Below the pieces are notes generated by a model that ran no database searches, had not been told where the DNA came from, and saw only the letters and a program-made list of their open reading frames with translations. From Enoplosus armatus (lineage: Eukaryota > Chordata > Actinopteri > Centrarchiformes > Enoplosidae): a DNA stretch of 64,000 bases. The DNA is taken from positions 1,619,501 through 1,683,500 of the forward strand of contig NC_092187.1 in the NCBI RefSeq assembly GCF_043641665.1, in the 5' to 3' direction. This document shows, one piece after another, positions 13,878 through 26,135 of the stretch. Both the position numbers and the translations under genes were made by a program. Each line of letters starts with the position of its first letter. The first letter of the stretch is position 1.

Positions 13878-13987
13878 ATGGAGACTGAGCGGTGAAGAGC
13901 AGTCCAGAAATTTATGGCAGGTTGTTATGGAGCACCGACTGAATAACAGAAGGTGAGACCAGGTGAATTATTCATGAAGATACAGGG

Positions 13988-13988
<1 letters not shown>

Positions 13989-14026
<38 letters not shown>

Positions 14027-14073
14027 ACACATGTGCATGCATGTGGGTGACACACACACACACACACACACAC
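13989..14073 (+). repeat. Inverted (TG)n/(CA)n pair
   Basis: (TG)18 at 13,989-14,024 and (AC)12 at 14,050-14,073 are separated by 25 bp and can pair as a 24-bp stem. The arrays lie about 0.7 kb beyond the plexin splice donor. Confidence 0.95.
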
Positions 14074-14771
14074 CAATGCCTCTCAGGCACCCTTAGGCAA
14101 ACTCATCTATGAGGAAAAAGGAAAGACAGGCCATCCACAACCTGTGGACGGTCTGAAATCTTCCTGAAAAAAAGAAATAAGGGCTCAGACTGTGTCAGGT
14201 TGTCTCATTCAATTGCGGAGACATTGTATTAAATTTCCAGAAATTTCAGCTAAATATTAGGCACATATTGGAATTCACCCCAAACATTGCCTTTTTTTTT
14301 TTTTCCCCATATAGTTCGGCTTCGATTCTGTTCCCACTACAGAAAATGTCACGTTCTCTAAGAACCAAAGAGTTATCTTTAGCATTTTCAGGCTTCACAG
14401 TGCAATTATTTACAGCCACCCAACAGCAGATTTCTCACCTACGTAGATGAACAAACTGAATTAATGTAGAGAATGCTTCGGAGCTGGACAGAACCTTTCC
14501 AGACAAGCTTCCTTTGAACACGTACGCAGCCACGACCGCAGCTTTCATCGAGGTTCAAGGTAAAAGACAAGCCGTCCGACCCAACCTTATTCTGGGAGCG
14601 AGAAAATGCACTTGAAACTTCAAGTGATGTGAACCAGCCCATGCCGTGTTTTCAATTACAAACACATGCAGACACAATTACAAACCAAACGTCCTCGAAC
14701 AAATACGGGAATAACACAATTTTCATGACTGCTGGTGATCACAGAAATACTTCGGGGAGCTACTGCCTCGC

Positions 14772-14779
14772 ATACTCAC
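14772..14779 (-). other. Splice donor after plexin exon
   Basis: The minus strand reads TCG then GTGAGTAT, a near-consensus 5' splice site. It falls exactly after Ser393, where the plexin-like reading stops; the next 18 codons of the open frame no longer resemble plexin. Confidence 0.85.
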
Positions 14780-15958
14780 CGAGTTGATGCAGGCGAGCTC
14801 CTTGTTGAGCAGCCAGGGCAGCGAGAGTTTCCCCTCTCCTCTGTAGCACGACTGAATCCTCTCTTTAATCTTCTCCTTTATCCGTCTCATTGTGAAAAGA
14901 CACAAAGCCGACTCCTTGGGTGGCTTGGCTCTGTTCTTCTGACCCTGGGCGAATACAGTAAACAGAACCTCCTCGTGCTCTTGAATACCAAGTGAACGTG
15001 CCAAACGGCTCCCCGGCCGGGCCAAATAAGCATCCTGAACCAAGCGGTACTCCACTCCGTCCTTGGTGCAGCCGATGGGGAACTCAACATAGGAGTAGAA
15101 CTTAGGATCGTCAACGCATAGGCGGACGATTTTAGAGGTGAAGAATTGTTCGCTGCTTGCGTCTGGCGACGTGAGCTGGGTGTCGAGCTGTAAGGTAAGA
15201 TAATACACAAACTGCTCGCTATTGAAGCCGTAGATGTAGTAGATGTCAAATGCGGGGAACTTGGACAGCGTGTCCGAGGGAATTTTCAGCTGCGAGGAGA
15301 CAAACTCATCCTGGTAGACGAAGCTGAACATATCAGCATTCTCCTCATTGGACATTAACTTGCGGCTCGACAGCGTCGGGAAGTACTCAGATTTCCCATC
15401 GATGGGAGTGCCAACGAAAAGTTTCCCGCCTCCACCAAAAAGATCTGGGGAGATCACGACACCCGACATGGTGCCTGCCTCAGCAACACTGGATAGATAA
15501 TGCTCTTTGCGGTGGTGGGGCTCGCCGAGCTTGAACAAATCATCCAGACGCAGGAACTGGCATATTCCCTGGGAGGTACTCCCACAGGCAATTAAGCGGT
15601 TGTGGGAAGCATCAAGTAGCAGGAGCTTATTGACATTAGAGGTCTGCACCAGCTCATGGGGGCAGGACTGGACACCTGGCGGAGGGTAACAGCGAGGGTT
15701 GTCTGTGACCGGGCCAGTGACATGGCTTCGTAGCTTGGTCAGGTTGCTGGACAGCTTGTAGATCCAGTTGACGGCGCCCAGGTAGACCTCGCCCGTTTTG
15801 TTGTGGACCACCAAATGTGTGAGACCTCCTTCCGGTGGCGAGAAGGAGAGGAGGGAGGAGAAGGAGGAGGAAGGAGTGGAGATAGAGGGCATGGACAGGG
15901 AGAAGAGAAGGAAGAGGACGGGGAGGATGAGAGGAGGTGGGTTGAGGAGGGAGGACAT
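14780..15958 (-). CDS. plxna1: Plexin-A1, first coding exon (signal peptide and most of sema domain), partial gene
   Basis: Class A plexins are single-pass cell-surface receptors for semaphorins and act with neuropilins in axon guidance and cell migration; the sema domain binds ligand. The exon encodes 393 residues. Residues 1 to about 27 are a hydrophobic signal peptide, residues about 28-45 a Ser/Pro-rich linker, and the sema domain starts near 46. Visible landmarks are GEVYLGAVN (57-64), NVNKLLLLD (108-116), [20 protein letters not shown] (133-152), [15 protein letters not shown] (187-201), [17 protein letters not shown] (225-241), [10 protein letters not shown] (288-297) and [10 protein letters not shown] (369-378). 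Sema-type cysteines lie at 90, 99, 125, 133, 281, 297, 353, 371 and 390, with N-glycosylation sequons at 53 and 72. The match to vertebrate PLXNA1 is closer than to A2, A3 or A4. The ATG has a GCC context and an in-frame TAA lies 51 bp upstream. The exon ends in phase 0 at a GTGAGT donor. Residue 65 is Trp where relatives I recall have Arg. Which teleost duplicate (a or b) cannot be told. Confidence 0.95.
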
Positions 15959-16172
15959 GGCGGTGAGGGGAGGGGAGGTGTGAGCGAGTGGGTATTGTTG
16001 TGTATCTTAGATTGTTGTAATCCTCTTCAGGGTCAGCCACTGCCTTATAGGACTGCAGGGTATGATGATCCAAAAGAGTTTCCAAACAATTGGACTTCCT
16101 CTTTTTTTTTCTTTCTCCGCTGTTGTTTTTATAACCTCATCCTCTGATCCTCATCGTCGACCACCACCAGCC
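15959..16172 (-). other. plxna1: 5'UTR part of the plexin coding exon, with splice acceptor
   Basis: On the minus strand a pyrimidine-rich tract followed by CTTCTCAG ends at 16,173, a good 3' splice site, so the exon probably starts at 16,172 and has 214 nt of leader before the plexin ATG. An in-frame TAA at 16,009-16,007 stops any N-terminal extension. Two tiny upstream ORFs start with ATG at about 16,154 (5 codons) and about 16,140 (3 codons). The acceptor implies at least one more leader exon at higher coordinates. The boundary is predicted from sequence only. Confidence 0.65.
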
Positions 16173-16784
16173 CTGAGAAGGAGAGACAAAGCAAAGTCTT
16201 AGCAAACACAGATGTCAATATATTCATGGACTCGGGGTTTTGCACTTCCAAAGATCTGACAAAAAGGATTCATTTGTTTGTATCAAAATGACAAGGCAAG
16301 TAAATATTCGCCCACAGGCTCAGACTTGGAGGCCTCGACGTCGAAGCCCCCAAAAAAAACAAAAAACAAATGAGGGCACTATCGGCTTTGTTTTATTGAC
16401 TTCTCGACTCTTGGCTCGCAACCGCTCCGTGGAGTGCATCTTTTAAAAGAAGACAGGGCCAAACATTGCTCCTCTGCGTATCGATTGTCTGGAGGTATTA
16501 AAGGATCTAGCATACACACACACACAAAAACACATACACAAAAAGCCAACTTGTGACACATGAATGTACGCCAGTAAGAAAGCGCACACACAAATACAGG
16601 GCGAGCCACTGATGTGCAGCATCGTGATAGCAGGTAAACATCCATAAATTACAAGCAGGGCTGCAGAAGAATCCTATAATATATTTACTACAGAGTAACA
16701 GTGCAGAAAAATACAGGCACCTTGCTTCTTAAAAAAAAAAAAAAAAAAAAGGAGAGACAGTCAGAGAGGAAGGAAAGAAAGGGA

Positions 16785-16885
16785 GGTGGACCATCCACCC
16801 ATTTTCTATATCTGCTTTTCCAGGTTCAGGGTCACTAGAGGCTGGGGTCTATCGCTGGTGGACAGGTGAAGCCTGGAGAGTTCTA
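16785..16885 (+). repeat. Fish SINE/LINE tail-like repeat fragment
   Basis: CCATCCACCCATTTTCTATA, then TCAGGGTCACTAGAGGCTGG, GGTCTATCGCTGG and AGGTGAAGCCTGG follow a widespread fish repeat of the CATCCATTTTCTATACCGC type. A poly-A of 21 lies just before it at about 16,731-16,750. Confidence 0.55.
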
Positions 16886-17679
16886 GTGTAAGAGCAACAT
16901 GGCTGCTCCGCATGCTCAATCATTGTTGTTGTTGTTGTTATTATCATCATCATCATCAAGCCGCCAAGTCTCCATACATTTTCTCTGAAAGCAAGCAATG
17001 TGTTGCATGCTGGAAGGGGGGGGGGGGGGGGGGTTGCACAGAAAATTCAGTTATCTTCACACAAACGCTGGAGTGCCACACGAGAGCTAATCCATTTGGC
17101 TAATGACGCTGATATCGGTGCATTATATCGCCAGCGACAAGAGACAGCTGGTAAAGTGCTGCAAGAGTTTTCCTTTAATCAGTTCAGGGATTCATTTCCT
17201 GGAAAAAAAGTGTACACAGCTATCTAACAAAAAAACGAAACTGCTGGTTGACGAGCCCAACAGCAGCCAGTTTAGGGTTGCTCGTTCTTCACTGTGTAAC
17301 GTCACACTTTGCCATGGTATCCGACTCTGCTAATACATCCTTAGTTGAGCCACGCCAGTCAGCCTTGCTGCTAATTTGTTACAGTGGTCAAGTGGGGTAC
17401 TGCAACAAAACAACATTATACCCATACATCAAAATTACAAATGATATAGCTGTAAAACTCAAAAACAAACAATGTGGGGGGAAAAAACATTCTTGGTGTG
17501 TGAGACTGGGAAGTAACTTTCATTGGAATGATAGGGCACCATCTTAGAACGAGGGTATCATGAGAAGACCTTCCACAACATGTGGAACAATCCCAAACCT
17601 GGCATCGCCAGACCGATTCGCAAATGCAAATTTGTAGCGGTAGGCTGCCAGGCCAGATAGCTATATTCCAACACCCCAT

Positions 17680-17865
17680 TCATATGGCTTCTAGTTCAAC
17701 ATAATACACCGACGTTTGGCATGATATGACTTAGAAGCCAACATATCGACAAGCTGTTGTGATTGGCCTGACAGATCTGTCTGAACGGGAGTGGGGCCGG
17801 ACACACCTGCCAGAGCAAATGAAGAAATTAGCTCGCAGATCCGTCTGGTTCCCAGGCTAACAATC
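17680..17865 (+). repeat. Fish dispersed repeat (likely)
   Basis: It contains GTTGTGATTGGCCTGACAG, CTGTCTGAACGGGAGTGGGG and, at its end, GATCCGTCTGGTTCCCAGGC. I recall this phrase order from common fish repeats. Exact ends were not found. Confidence 0.4.
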
Positions 17866-18975
17866 GCCTGTCATTGGTACAGAGACGAAAAAAGTGGTTC
17901 AAAAGGCCACCATCGTTTGGTGCCGTTTTAAACCGCCCACGTCCCCCCACACTATCCAGCCTTCTTTTCGTTAGTTCATTAGTGCATCTGGGTAATGCTT
18001 GGCTAAACACTAGAGCACAAGGAAAAGGCTTGTTTCATAATGGAGTTTGGTCAGCAAAGTTATTTTGTCTCTTATTTCTGCTGCTGTTTCTCATTCCTCC
18101 CTTTCATTACATTCCTCTCTCTCTCTCTCTCTCTCTCTATCCCTCTCTCTCTCTCACACACTTCGCTTCTTGTCAATAGTGCCTTTCATCTCCAGCCCAG
18201 CCATGATTACAGTGGCCCAGATGACGATGCTCTTGCCTGTCTCATCAAGACAATGCAGCTACTGTTCGCATCTTGGACACACACACACACACACGTACAA
18301 AATGTGAACATACAACACACACACATACGGCATGTGGTCAAAAGCATTTCTTTTTCTCGCACTCACAGATCCAACTGACTTCACCACGTCTCAACACACG
18401 CACTGCCCACACAACCACCCATGCACCACCCATGCACCACGCATGCACTTGTACAACAGATCAACACAGGAATGTGCACACGCTCAAACAGACAAAAGGA
18501 AATTATACACTCACTCACTACACTAACTGACATGTTCAGAGAGATATTTTAGCAGCATTTCAATTTCACCTTCCCTGACGTATTAAACAAATTCTATAAA
18601 TAAGTCAAAACCGAGCAGCACACATGGACTCGGGGGGCAGGGGACGCTACGTAGTGGCCAGTGGAGCTGAAAGCTGATGATGCTGACTAAACTGGGACCA
18701 AGTGTTGAGAAAAATAAGGAAAAATAACTTCCTGATTAATTAGTGTCTGAATTAGATCGAGAGGAAGAATTGTCGAGTGACGACGGACGACGAAATTGGT
18801 CATAAAAGTGACACATACGTAGAAAAAAAGACTGAAAAATGGGGCAGAATTTCCTCATGGGGTACACACAATCCTAATCTAAACAACCCAAGACGTCATG
18901 TTTATAATTGTGTGGTGTGTGTGTGTGTGTTCTTACCAAGAAAACCTTGAATTAGTCAGGCCTTCACTTATGTGA

Positions 18976-19018
<43 letters not shown>

Positions 19019-20469
19019 TGTCAGGGCCACTCTGAAGCCAACCTGCCACATCAGATGAAGCTGTAGAGGCGTTCAGGTCTACCCTGCGCTTATTTATTGC
19101 TGCTGGCACATCGATTGCACCGACAGCCACAGACCTTGGCCGAACACTTAGGCAAATTTATACACAAACACTTCTTTAGCATGGAGCTCACATACATGCC
19201 TGCCGGCCTCACTCCGCGTGTGCGTTTGTCTATGCGCATCTGCTGGATCTTATTTACTACTAAAACACACACAGACACCCGTCCTATACATATTGGCCCA
19301 AACATAAACTGTATGTACACAAAGCATAAATAATGGCAGCCCAAGTGTTCAAACAACAGGCGAAGTATACACTTTTATACCCTTTCCCTTTTTTGACATT
19401 TTTTTCTGGATGAGTGCAGTGGCGAGAGAAAATGTTGGGGACACGAGCTGGAATTGAACTAATGATGAGGACTAAACTTAGCAGCAGCAGCACCTTTGGC
19501 TTTGTAGCACCACTCGGGTTTTCGCGCCTCATGCTAAACATTCCAGCCATTTTACGCCTCGTGCTGAAAGGTCAAGTCATTGGGACTTTAACTTTGTTTT
19601 GCCGCCGACCTTTTGAAAGTGTGAAGTGTGTCAGTTCACGACTGATCAAGAAGAAGCTCGAACGTGGAGAAATCGTCTCGGAGTCTCGGAGAGAGAGAGA
19701 GAGCCTGGTTTAAAAATAAATGTGTATTGGCTTTTCTTCAGCCTTGAGCTGGGATCTCAGGAGTGAATCTGCGTCCAACCCAACAGTGAGTGCCTCTCAG
19801 ACTGCTTATCATGTGAAGGCAGCCCTGTAGGCTCTACGCATGATCAGCGGTATGAGCTGAGTGTTGATCCCGAGTTTAGCGTAGTTTTACCTCTAGAGCT
19901 GAAACAACAAGTCAATTCATCGATTGGTTTGCTGATATATAATTTGTAGTTGCTGTTGATAGTTGTTTCAGTCATTTTTCAAGCAAAAATGGACAAAAAA
20001 AGCACATAACTTGGGTTTTGGACCATTTGTCAGACAAAAAAAAGAAATATACATTTGACGACACAGGGAAATTACAATGGGTATTTTAATTATTCTAAAA
20101 TAAGCATTAGATGTAGATGTAGTCAAAGAGCAACAAGGTCGGATTGAAACTGATTGAACTTTGAGTTCAAACACAGGGATGAGGTGTTAAATTTAAGTGG
20201 CACACAATGGCAGGCGTAACGCTGCTGCGATTTTCAACTACTAGGTATGTGAGTTCAAGAGGTTCGCAATGGAAAATGTGGAATTTTATCATCCTGTAGA
20301 CAGATTTTTGCCCCCAAAAAACTCCATAACGCCATCATTTCCCATACATAGGCTCTACTTGGACAACTCCAATTTTTTTTTCCAATCAAGACATGCAATT
20401 GTCATTTCATAATGCAGACAGACCAGATGGGTTTATTTATCTCAACTACTTGCACGCAGAGAACACACA

Positions 20470-20770
20470 TTCTAGAGGGCAAGTTTTACCCAGAACATTT
20501 TGGCAGAGCATCAGCTGTAGCATGCTTAGTCGGCTTAGCCCGGTTAGCCAGGTTAGTCGAGCTCACGTCGTGTGGCCGCCGTCCGAATGGCTGAACCTGC
20601 CCGACGCTCGTAAATGCTTGACACGATACATATTCCTACCAGCGGCTTCGTACTATTCCACTGGTCTAAGGCGGCAGTAACATGCCAAGATGTGCTGCAA
20701 TGTGGCAATAAAGGCAGGGGAGAAGGAGACTGCTGGCGAGTAAACATAGATGTAAACACTCATGCGTTTT
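20470..20770 (+). repeat. Fish dispersed repeat (likely)
   Basis: It has a GGCTTAGCCCGGTTAGCCAG stretch, then TTGACACGATACATATTCC, TACCAGCGGCTTCG and ATAGATGTAAACACTCATGC. This order looks like a dispersed fish element. Ends and class unknown. Confidence 0.35.
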
Positions 20771-21918
20771 GGTGAGTAACACTGCACGTAAACACAACTT
20801 TTATTTGCCTACAGGAAAACTCCACAGGGCGCCTGTAATGCCAAAAGGCAGCCACGGTTGCTAGCAAATTTAGCTACGATTACAACAAGTTTATAAAATG
20901 TTCATAGAAAGATGCTATACGATGATTCCTAAAACTTGGATAAACTTTATTTTGCAAAATGAACTTGCATAATTGTGATTCTTCCTAAAATCTAGAAAAC
21001 CCAAAGTGGTAGTTGTTGTGACAATATTTAAAAGTATATTTTAAAAGCTTCTCTGGAGGTCTGAATGGGCATTTCACTGACGCAAAATGATTTGCGTAGA
21101 TGTAGGTAAACGGACATACTCAGTACATGCATACAGAGTCTGATCTGATCAATTCACTTTTTAAACTCCAGACTTCTTGCGACAGATGGTAGCAAAGTTA
21201 CAGCGTAGGTCAGATGAGGACACTGGAGAAGCAGATATGAGAACCGGGGCAGGAGGCGGCCACACACTTGAACGTGAGGAGATTTCTATTTGGAATCCAT
21301 TTTTCCAAAAGGCGTAATATCGACAAGTGGTAATACCGCAGACTGTAGTCGACTCACACCCTCCTCTCCCGGCTTTTAACGGGCAGACAGAGATAAGAAA
21401 AGACGAGGAGGAAGGGGGAGAGAGTGAGGAACTTGATTAAATGGAAAGGATGCACAGCAAAAAGAAATATCCCGTTTAAATAAAGATCTCAAATCTAGCG
21501 TCGTTATTGTACTGACATCTGCCAGCAAGGTGATACTCGTGGAGATTATCAGCTCTAATCTGCTTTGTTTCGAGACACTGTCACATCACCGCAAAGGAAA
21601 TACGATTTAGAAGCCTAATAGGAGGCTTTCGTGTGGTGTGAGGCGCCCTTTAGATGTCATCAGCAGTGAGCGACTTGACATGATGAAGCCGTGAAGGTCG
21701 TGACTGAGACGCAGCTGCAGCGCTTCTGACTGAGACCAAACTACTGTGCTAAAATGGACGATTTTTGCTCAACTGAAACACAGTTTATACCCTGTGTTCA
21801 TATTAGACACCCAATAATTTCTCCACGTTAAGATGGACAGCTACGGCAGACAGAGTAACTACCCGTACTAGGTTAGCTTGACTCAGCTGGCACAGGCTGA
21901 TGTCTTTTAACAGCATTT

Positions 21919-21965
<47 letters not shown>
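21919..21965 (+). repeat. Poly-A plus (AT)n
   Basis: Fifteen A run into (AT)16 or so. Self-complementary and able to extrude as a cruciform. Confidence 0.95.
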
Positions 21966-21968
<3 letters not shown>

Positions 21969-22079
21969 GGATGACACTGATGACAATATGCCATGTCATC
22001 GAAACTAATTAGACCACTACTTGTGTGCGAACCGAATGAGATGGATAAATAATAAAGGAATAAAGAGAATGTGGGTGGC

Positions 22080-22081
<2 letters not shown>

Positions 22082-22120
<39 letters not shown>

Positions 22121-22596
22121 ATGTGGGCTGCTGCAGCATGCAGTGGGGACACAGTGGTTTATTTACAGTCGCATTCCACGACTGACACACACTGACTGTA
22201 CGCTGTATGCGCACACACAAACACAGTGGTAGGCAAACCAGCAGAGCACTCAGCTTAAACGTCAGCGCTACTAAACACACACACACACACACACACACAC
22301 AGCTACATGGCAATCATTCAACATAAAACAATTCCTCGTGGTTAAACCCAGACTGGCACACACTGTTTTTTTCCAACAACAATGGGGATTAGCAGGAAGA
22401 AGCAGATGATACAATGACTCCGCTTAATTCAGTGAACAATATTCAAACACACACACACACACACGCGTGCAGGGAAACAGATGCTTACATGCTGTGGGAA
22501 CACACACGCATGCAAGCACATACACGGCCAGACACAACAAGCATGTGAAACACGCACAGCCACAGATACAGGCATACAAACTCATACGTGTGCACC

Positions 22597-22630
<34 letters not shown>
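22082..22630 (+). repeat. Cluster of GT and AC microsatellites
   Basis: (TG)n at 22,082-22,118, then (AC)n at 22,275-22,301, 22,447-22,464 and 22,598-22,630. Confidence 0.95.
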
Positions 22631-22633
<3 letters not shown>

Positions 22634-23409
22634 TTTGAAGGCTGACAGGTGCAGCTCAGCCATCACTCATTCAGAAAGTGCAGTAAAGAGTCTCCTCTAC
22701 AATACGCTCACTCTGTCTCTGAATTTCAGGATTTCTCAGAAAAAGAAAAATCCTGTCAGCTGGATTCAGCTTGTTGCCGCACCCTGTAACGGACACATGA
22801 GCTACGATTACGTGCGTAGTGACTAATGATGCTGACAGTAAGTCGGCCCTGTAGAACTAAAAGGTGGAAAAATGAGCTGCTGCGGGCAAACTCCTCCTGC
22901 TACCAAACCAGGTTAACAAAGGTTATCTCAGTGGCGAGGTCTTATTTCATTTTTTGGTTTATTTCAATTTGCCTCATCTGTGTGCGGGCTGGTACTCGAG
23001 CCAGTCACACTCCCATTGAGGGAAGCACTTGCTATTCATTTGATACATGTAAGGTAGAGAGGGCGCTAATGATTGCAGCGACGTAGTGAGAGTTTTCCCA
23101 ATCAAGGGGGGCGAAAAAAAAAAAAGTGAGTCACGCCTCTCACTCCAAACAGCTATTATGAGACGGGAAGCGGGCAAATTAGTATCTGTGGTTTCACGGC
23201 GGATGTCTGAACGTCAGAGCAACGTGGCGGCTCGGAGGAGACGGCTTTGCTCGTTGATTTTAATAACGGTTTATATTCTAGATTGAGCTAATCTTCTGAA
23301 ACAGCGTCTGTCCTGAAAGTAGGGTACATTTAGCCAGAAAATTGCTGCCACGTCAGTAGTTAGATAAGTGAACTTTCTCAAAAATGCCAATAGTAACAAT
23401 CATGCTAAA

Positions 23410-23410
23410 T

Positions 23411-23468
<58 letters not shown>
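23410..23468 (+). repeat. (AC)n-(AT)n compound microsatellite
   Basis: About 11 AC units followed directly by about 18 AT units. Confidence 0.95.
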
Positions 23469-23472
<4 letters not shown>

Positions 23473-23708
23473 ATCATTACTCCTGTTTTTGCATCTTTGT
23501 ATAAATGTCCCCTCTATCATGTAGCAGAGTGCAAACCCACTACACTCTACTCCACCACAACAGATTATACATTTTCAGAGTTGTTGAAGTGTTGATGGTT
23601 TTATTTGGCTTCTTTATCTGCGGAAATGTCAATAGCAACTTTTGCCCACAGCAGTTGTGAGTGTGCCACCACCTCTTTGTTGCTGCAGATCCATCAACTA
23701 GTACCTGA

Positions 23709-23739
<31 letters not shown>

Positions 23740-23826
23740 CCCCGTTTTCTAGTATTTTCTCCTCTGAATAAAAAGGCAGAGGGTAGAGGCAGAGCAGCTA
23801 TCCACTGAACAACTCTCACACAAGTA

Positions 23827-23852
23827 CAAACAAACAAACAAACAAACAAACA
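23827..23852 (+). repeat. (AAAC)n tetranucleotide repeat
   Basis: Six to seven AAAC-type units in a row. Confidence 0.9.
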
Positions 23853-24404
23853 ACAGCACAAATGCTCAAATTAGGGGAGTTAGGGATTTTTTGTTGTTGA
23901 TCAGGGCTGGATCTCGGGGGATAAAGCATAAACCTGTTTGCGCGTCACACTCCTCAGACGCAGCTCGTCTCTGGCAGGTATAGGCGAGTGGCCGGCGTTC
24001 AACTTGTGTGTCAGAGGAAGCACGTATATATCTGCTTGCCGCCACGCTAGGACGACAGTTAGCGGTGGATAGGGCATTGAACACTGCCAACCAGAAGAGA
24101 CGGAGGCCTCAAAAAAAGAGAAAACTGTTCATTTGATAGAGAGACACCTAATTTCCGACCTTCACCATTGTTTGTTGACGTAAAGCAATAAACCTTCGTA
24201 CTGATAAGTCCGGAGGAGCTACTGTAGCCACGCAAACCACGCATGCTGTCCCTTTTCCCGGAGAGGACAGTCTTCATCATACAAATACACAAGCGTTTCC
24301 TTTCCTAAACATTAAAACAATTCTGTCAACACAAGGACACATGCACACACACACACTAATCGTCCAACAGTGTGTAACCAGATACTGTGAGCTGATAGGA
24401 ATAT

Positions 24405-24406
<2 letters not shown>

Positions 24407-24439
<33 letters not shown>

Positions 24440-24449
24440 GGTGGGGGGG
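24407..24449 (+). repeat. (GT)n followed by G-rich run
   Basis: About 15 GT units followed by a GGGGTGGGGGGGG segment. A short (GT)n also lies at 24,539-24,555. Confidence 0.95.
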
Positions 24450-25559
24450 GATTTGTATGTGCTGACAAACCTTAAAAAAGAGAAATGACTTTGTGGTTGG
24501 ATCATTCCCATGATGCGTGTTGAACTCTCTGCTATGGTGTGTGTGTGTGTGTGTAGTCTCCAAAGAGGGGACCCTGCAGCTAAAGCCATTTAGAGGGGCT
24601 TTAAGTGCTTGAATAGGCCTAGAAACACAGTTCTTTATCAGGGAATTTGGCGTAGATAATCGAAGCTGGCTCCCAACCGCAGAACAGCAATTTTGCAGTT
24701 TAAGAAAATGAGAGGGAGAGAGCGATGAAGGATAGAGAGATGGAGAGGAAGAAAAAAACAAAAAAAAAGACACAACTGCCCAGCCCATTCATTCTGGAGC
24801 CTGGGAGAGGAAAATCACTGCATCGCAATAAGTGTGTTTGTGTGTCCGTGCATAAAGGGGAAACAAAAAAAAAGGACACGGTACAAAGAAAACGGACACA
24901 AGGACAAAAGAGGGGAGAGAGAGCTCCCCACTGTTGCTGATAGTGCTGTGTGGAGACAGATGGGAAACTAAGTGCACACTGTAGTTTCATATCTGGAGGC
25001 GAGAGGAATATCATCGTCTATCTTGGTTGAGAGACTTTATACTCAAGCCGCAATAGAAACCTGTTTTATTGTCACGGCGGTGCCGTAACACTGGCTATAA
25101 ACTCGGGCTGTTAGCGCAAATGTTCAGTCGCCATTAGGAGGGCGGGGACATAAACACAGATTTGGCAATGCCTGTTCTGCATGAGGCTGAGTGGAGCTGG
25201 GTTAATGATCGAGTTCTTTTTTTTATTAGAATCTATTGAATTAGTAAAACTGAGTGGAGACAAGATGTTTTTAAATATACATGAAGCATGAAAATGTTTA
25301 ATAGACAATGAACCAATACACACAAGCACCACACACAGATCCACCCGTTTAACACAGTTCCATACTTCAGATGAGTCCCTTCATTTATATCCAGATATCA
25401 TGCACCTTGCAACACACACTCGATATGTAACCTTAATTATGTCATTTTCATTTTAAAATGTTTTTGTTTTCATCACTTCATCACAGCTAGTTCAAAGGGG
25501 TACTCCAGTGATTGTGAAGAAGAAGAAACCGCCTCAAGGCTGTAGCTTGGCAAAGTGCT

Positions 25560-26135
25560 GCTTTGAGCTAAATGCTAAAGTTAGCCTGCTAGCAACGCTC
25601 ACAATGACAATGTAAACATGCTGATGTTAACGCGCTGACGTTAACAAGCAGTTGCAATGATCACCTTGTTCAACATATCAGCCTAGCGTGTTAGCGTGCT
25701 AACATCCGCAAATTACCAACCAAACACAAAGTTTACTTTTTGCATCCTTCATATGGGATGGAAATAAAGTAAGGCACAGTCCCACCTGATGATGGCGCTA
25801 CTTGAAAAGTGCTACTGAGGGGGACATGAACGCCTGCACCAGATTTCATGGCATTCCATCCAATAGTTGCCGACGTGTATTGGGAAAAAAAACAGAAATG
25901 TCAACTTTACGGTGGTGCTAGAAAAGTCTAAAGGAAAGGGGCAACTATGAGCAGCACATCCAGTAAATGTTGAGATATTTCACAAGATAACTGGATATTC
26001 TGTCCAGTTTCATTAGGAGGTTTCATGCTCTGGGCGGCACCAAATTTCATGTCAAAACATGGCATAGTTGATGAGATATTTCAGTCCGGACCAAAGTGGT
26101 GGACCAACCAACCATGGCTGAGATCTCCTGACTTT
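25560..26135 (+). repeat. Dispersed teleost repeat, family A, copy 2 (longest)
   Basis: It begins with a TTAGC/GCTAAC-rich segment (several GTTAGCGTGCTAACAT-like words). It then has GATGGCGCTACTTG, GAGGGGGACATGAACG, CCAGATTTCATGGCATTCC and ATCCAATAGTTG. It ends with GAGATATTTCAGTCCGGACC, AAAGTGGTGGACC. It shares order and wording with the copies at 12.8 and 40.9 kb. Confidence 0.65.

Larger units (their letters stand above)
1..14771 (-). other. Putative plxna1 intron downstream of first coding exon (no exon recognised)
   Basis: No reading frame here resembles the rest of the sema domain, PSI, IPT or cytoplasmic plexin domains, so the next coding exon is probably beyond the left edge. The stretch holds an assembly gap, CA/GT, GA and poly-G arrays, one copy of a dispersed teleost repeat at about 12.8-13.1 kb, and otherwise unique sequence. 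Non-repetitive blocks such as 6,120-6,500 and 7,430-7,640 could be regulatory, but nothing in the sequence alone proves it. Confidence 0.6.

Noticed and set aside
15654..16085. Minus-strand frame overlapping the plexin start in another phase
   Set aside because: Its first codon is TTG, not ATG, and the rest is a shifted reading of the plexin exon.
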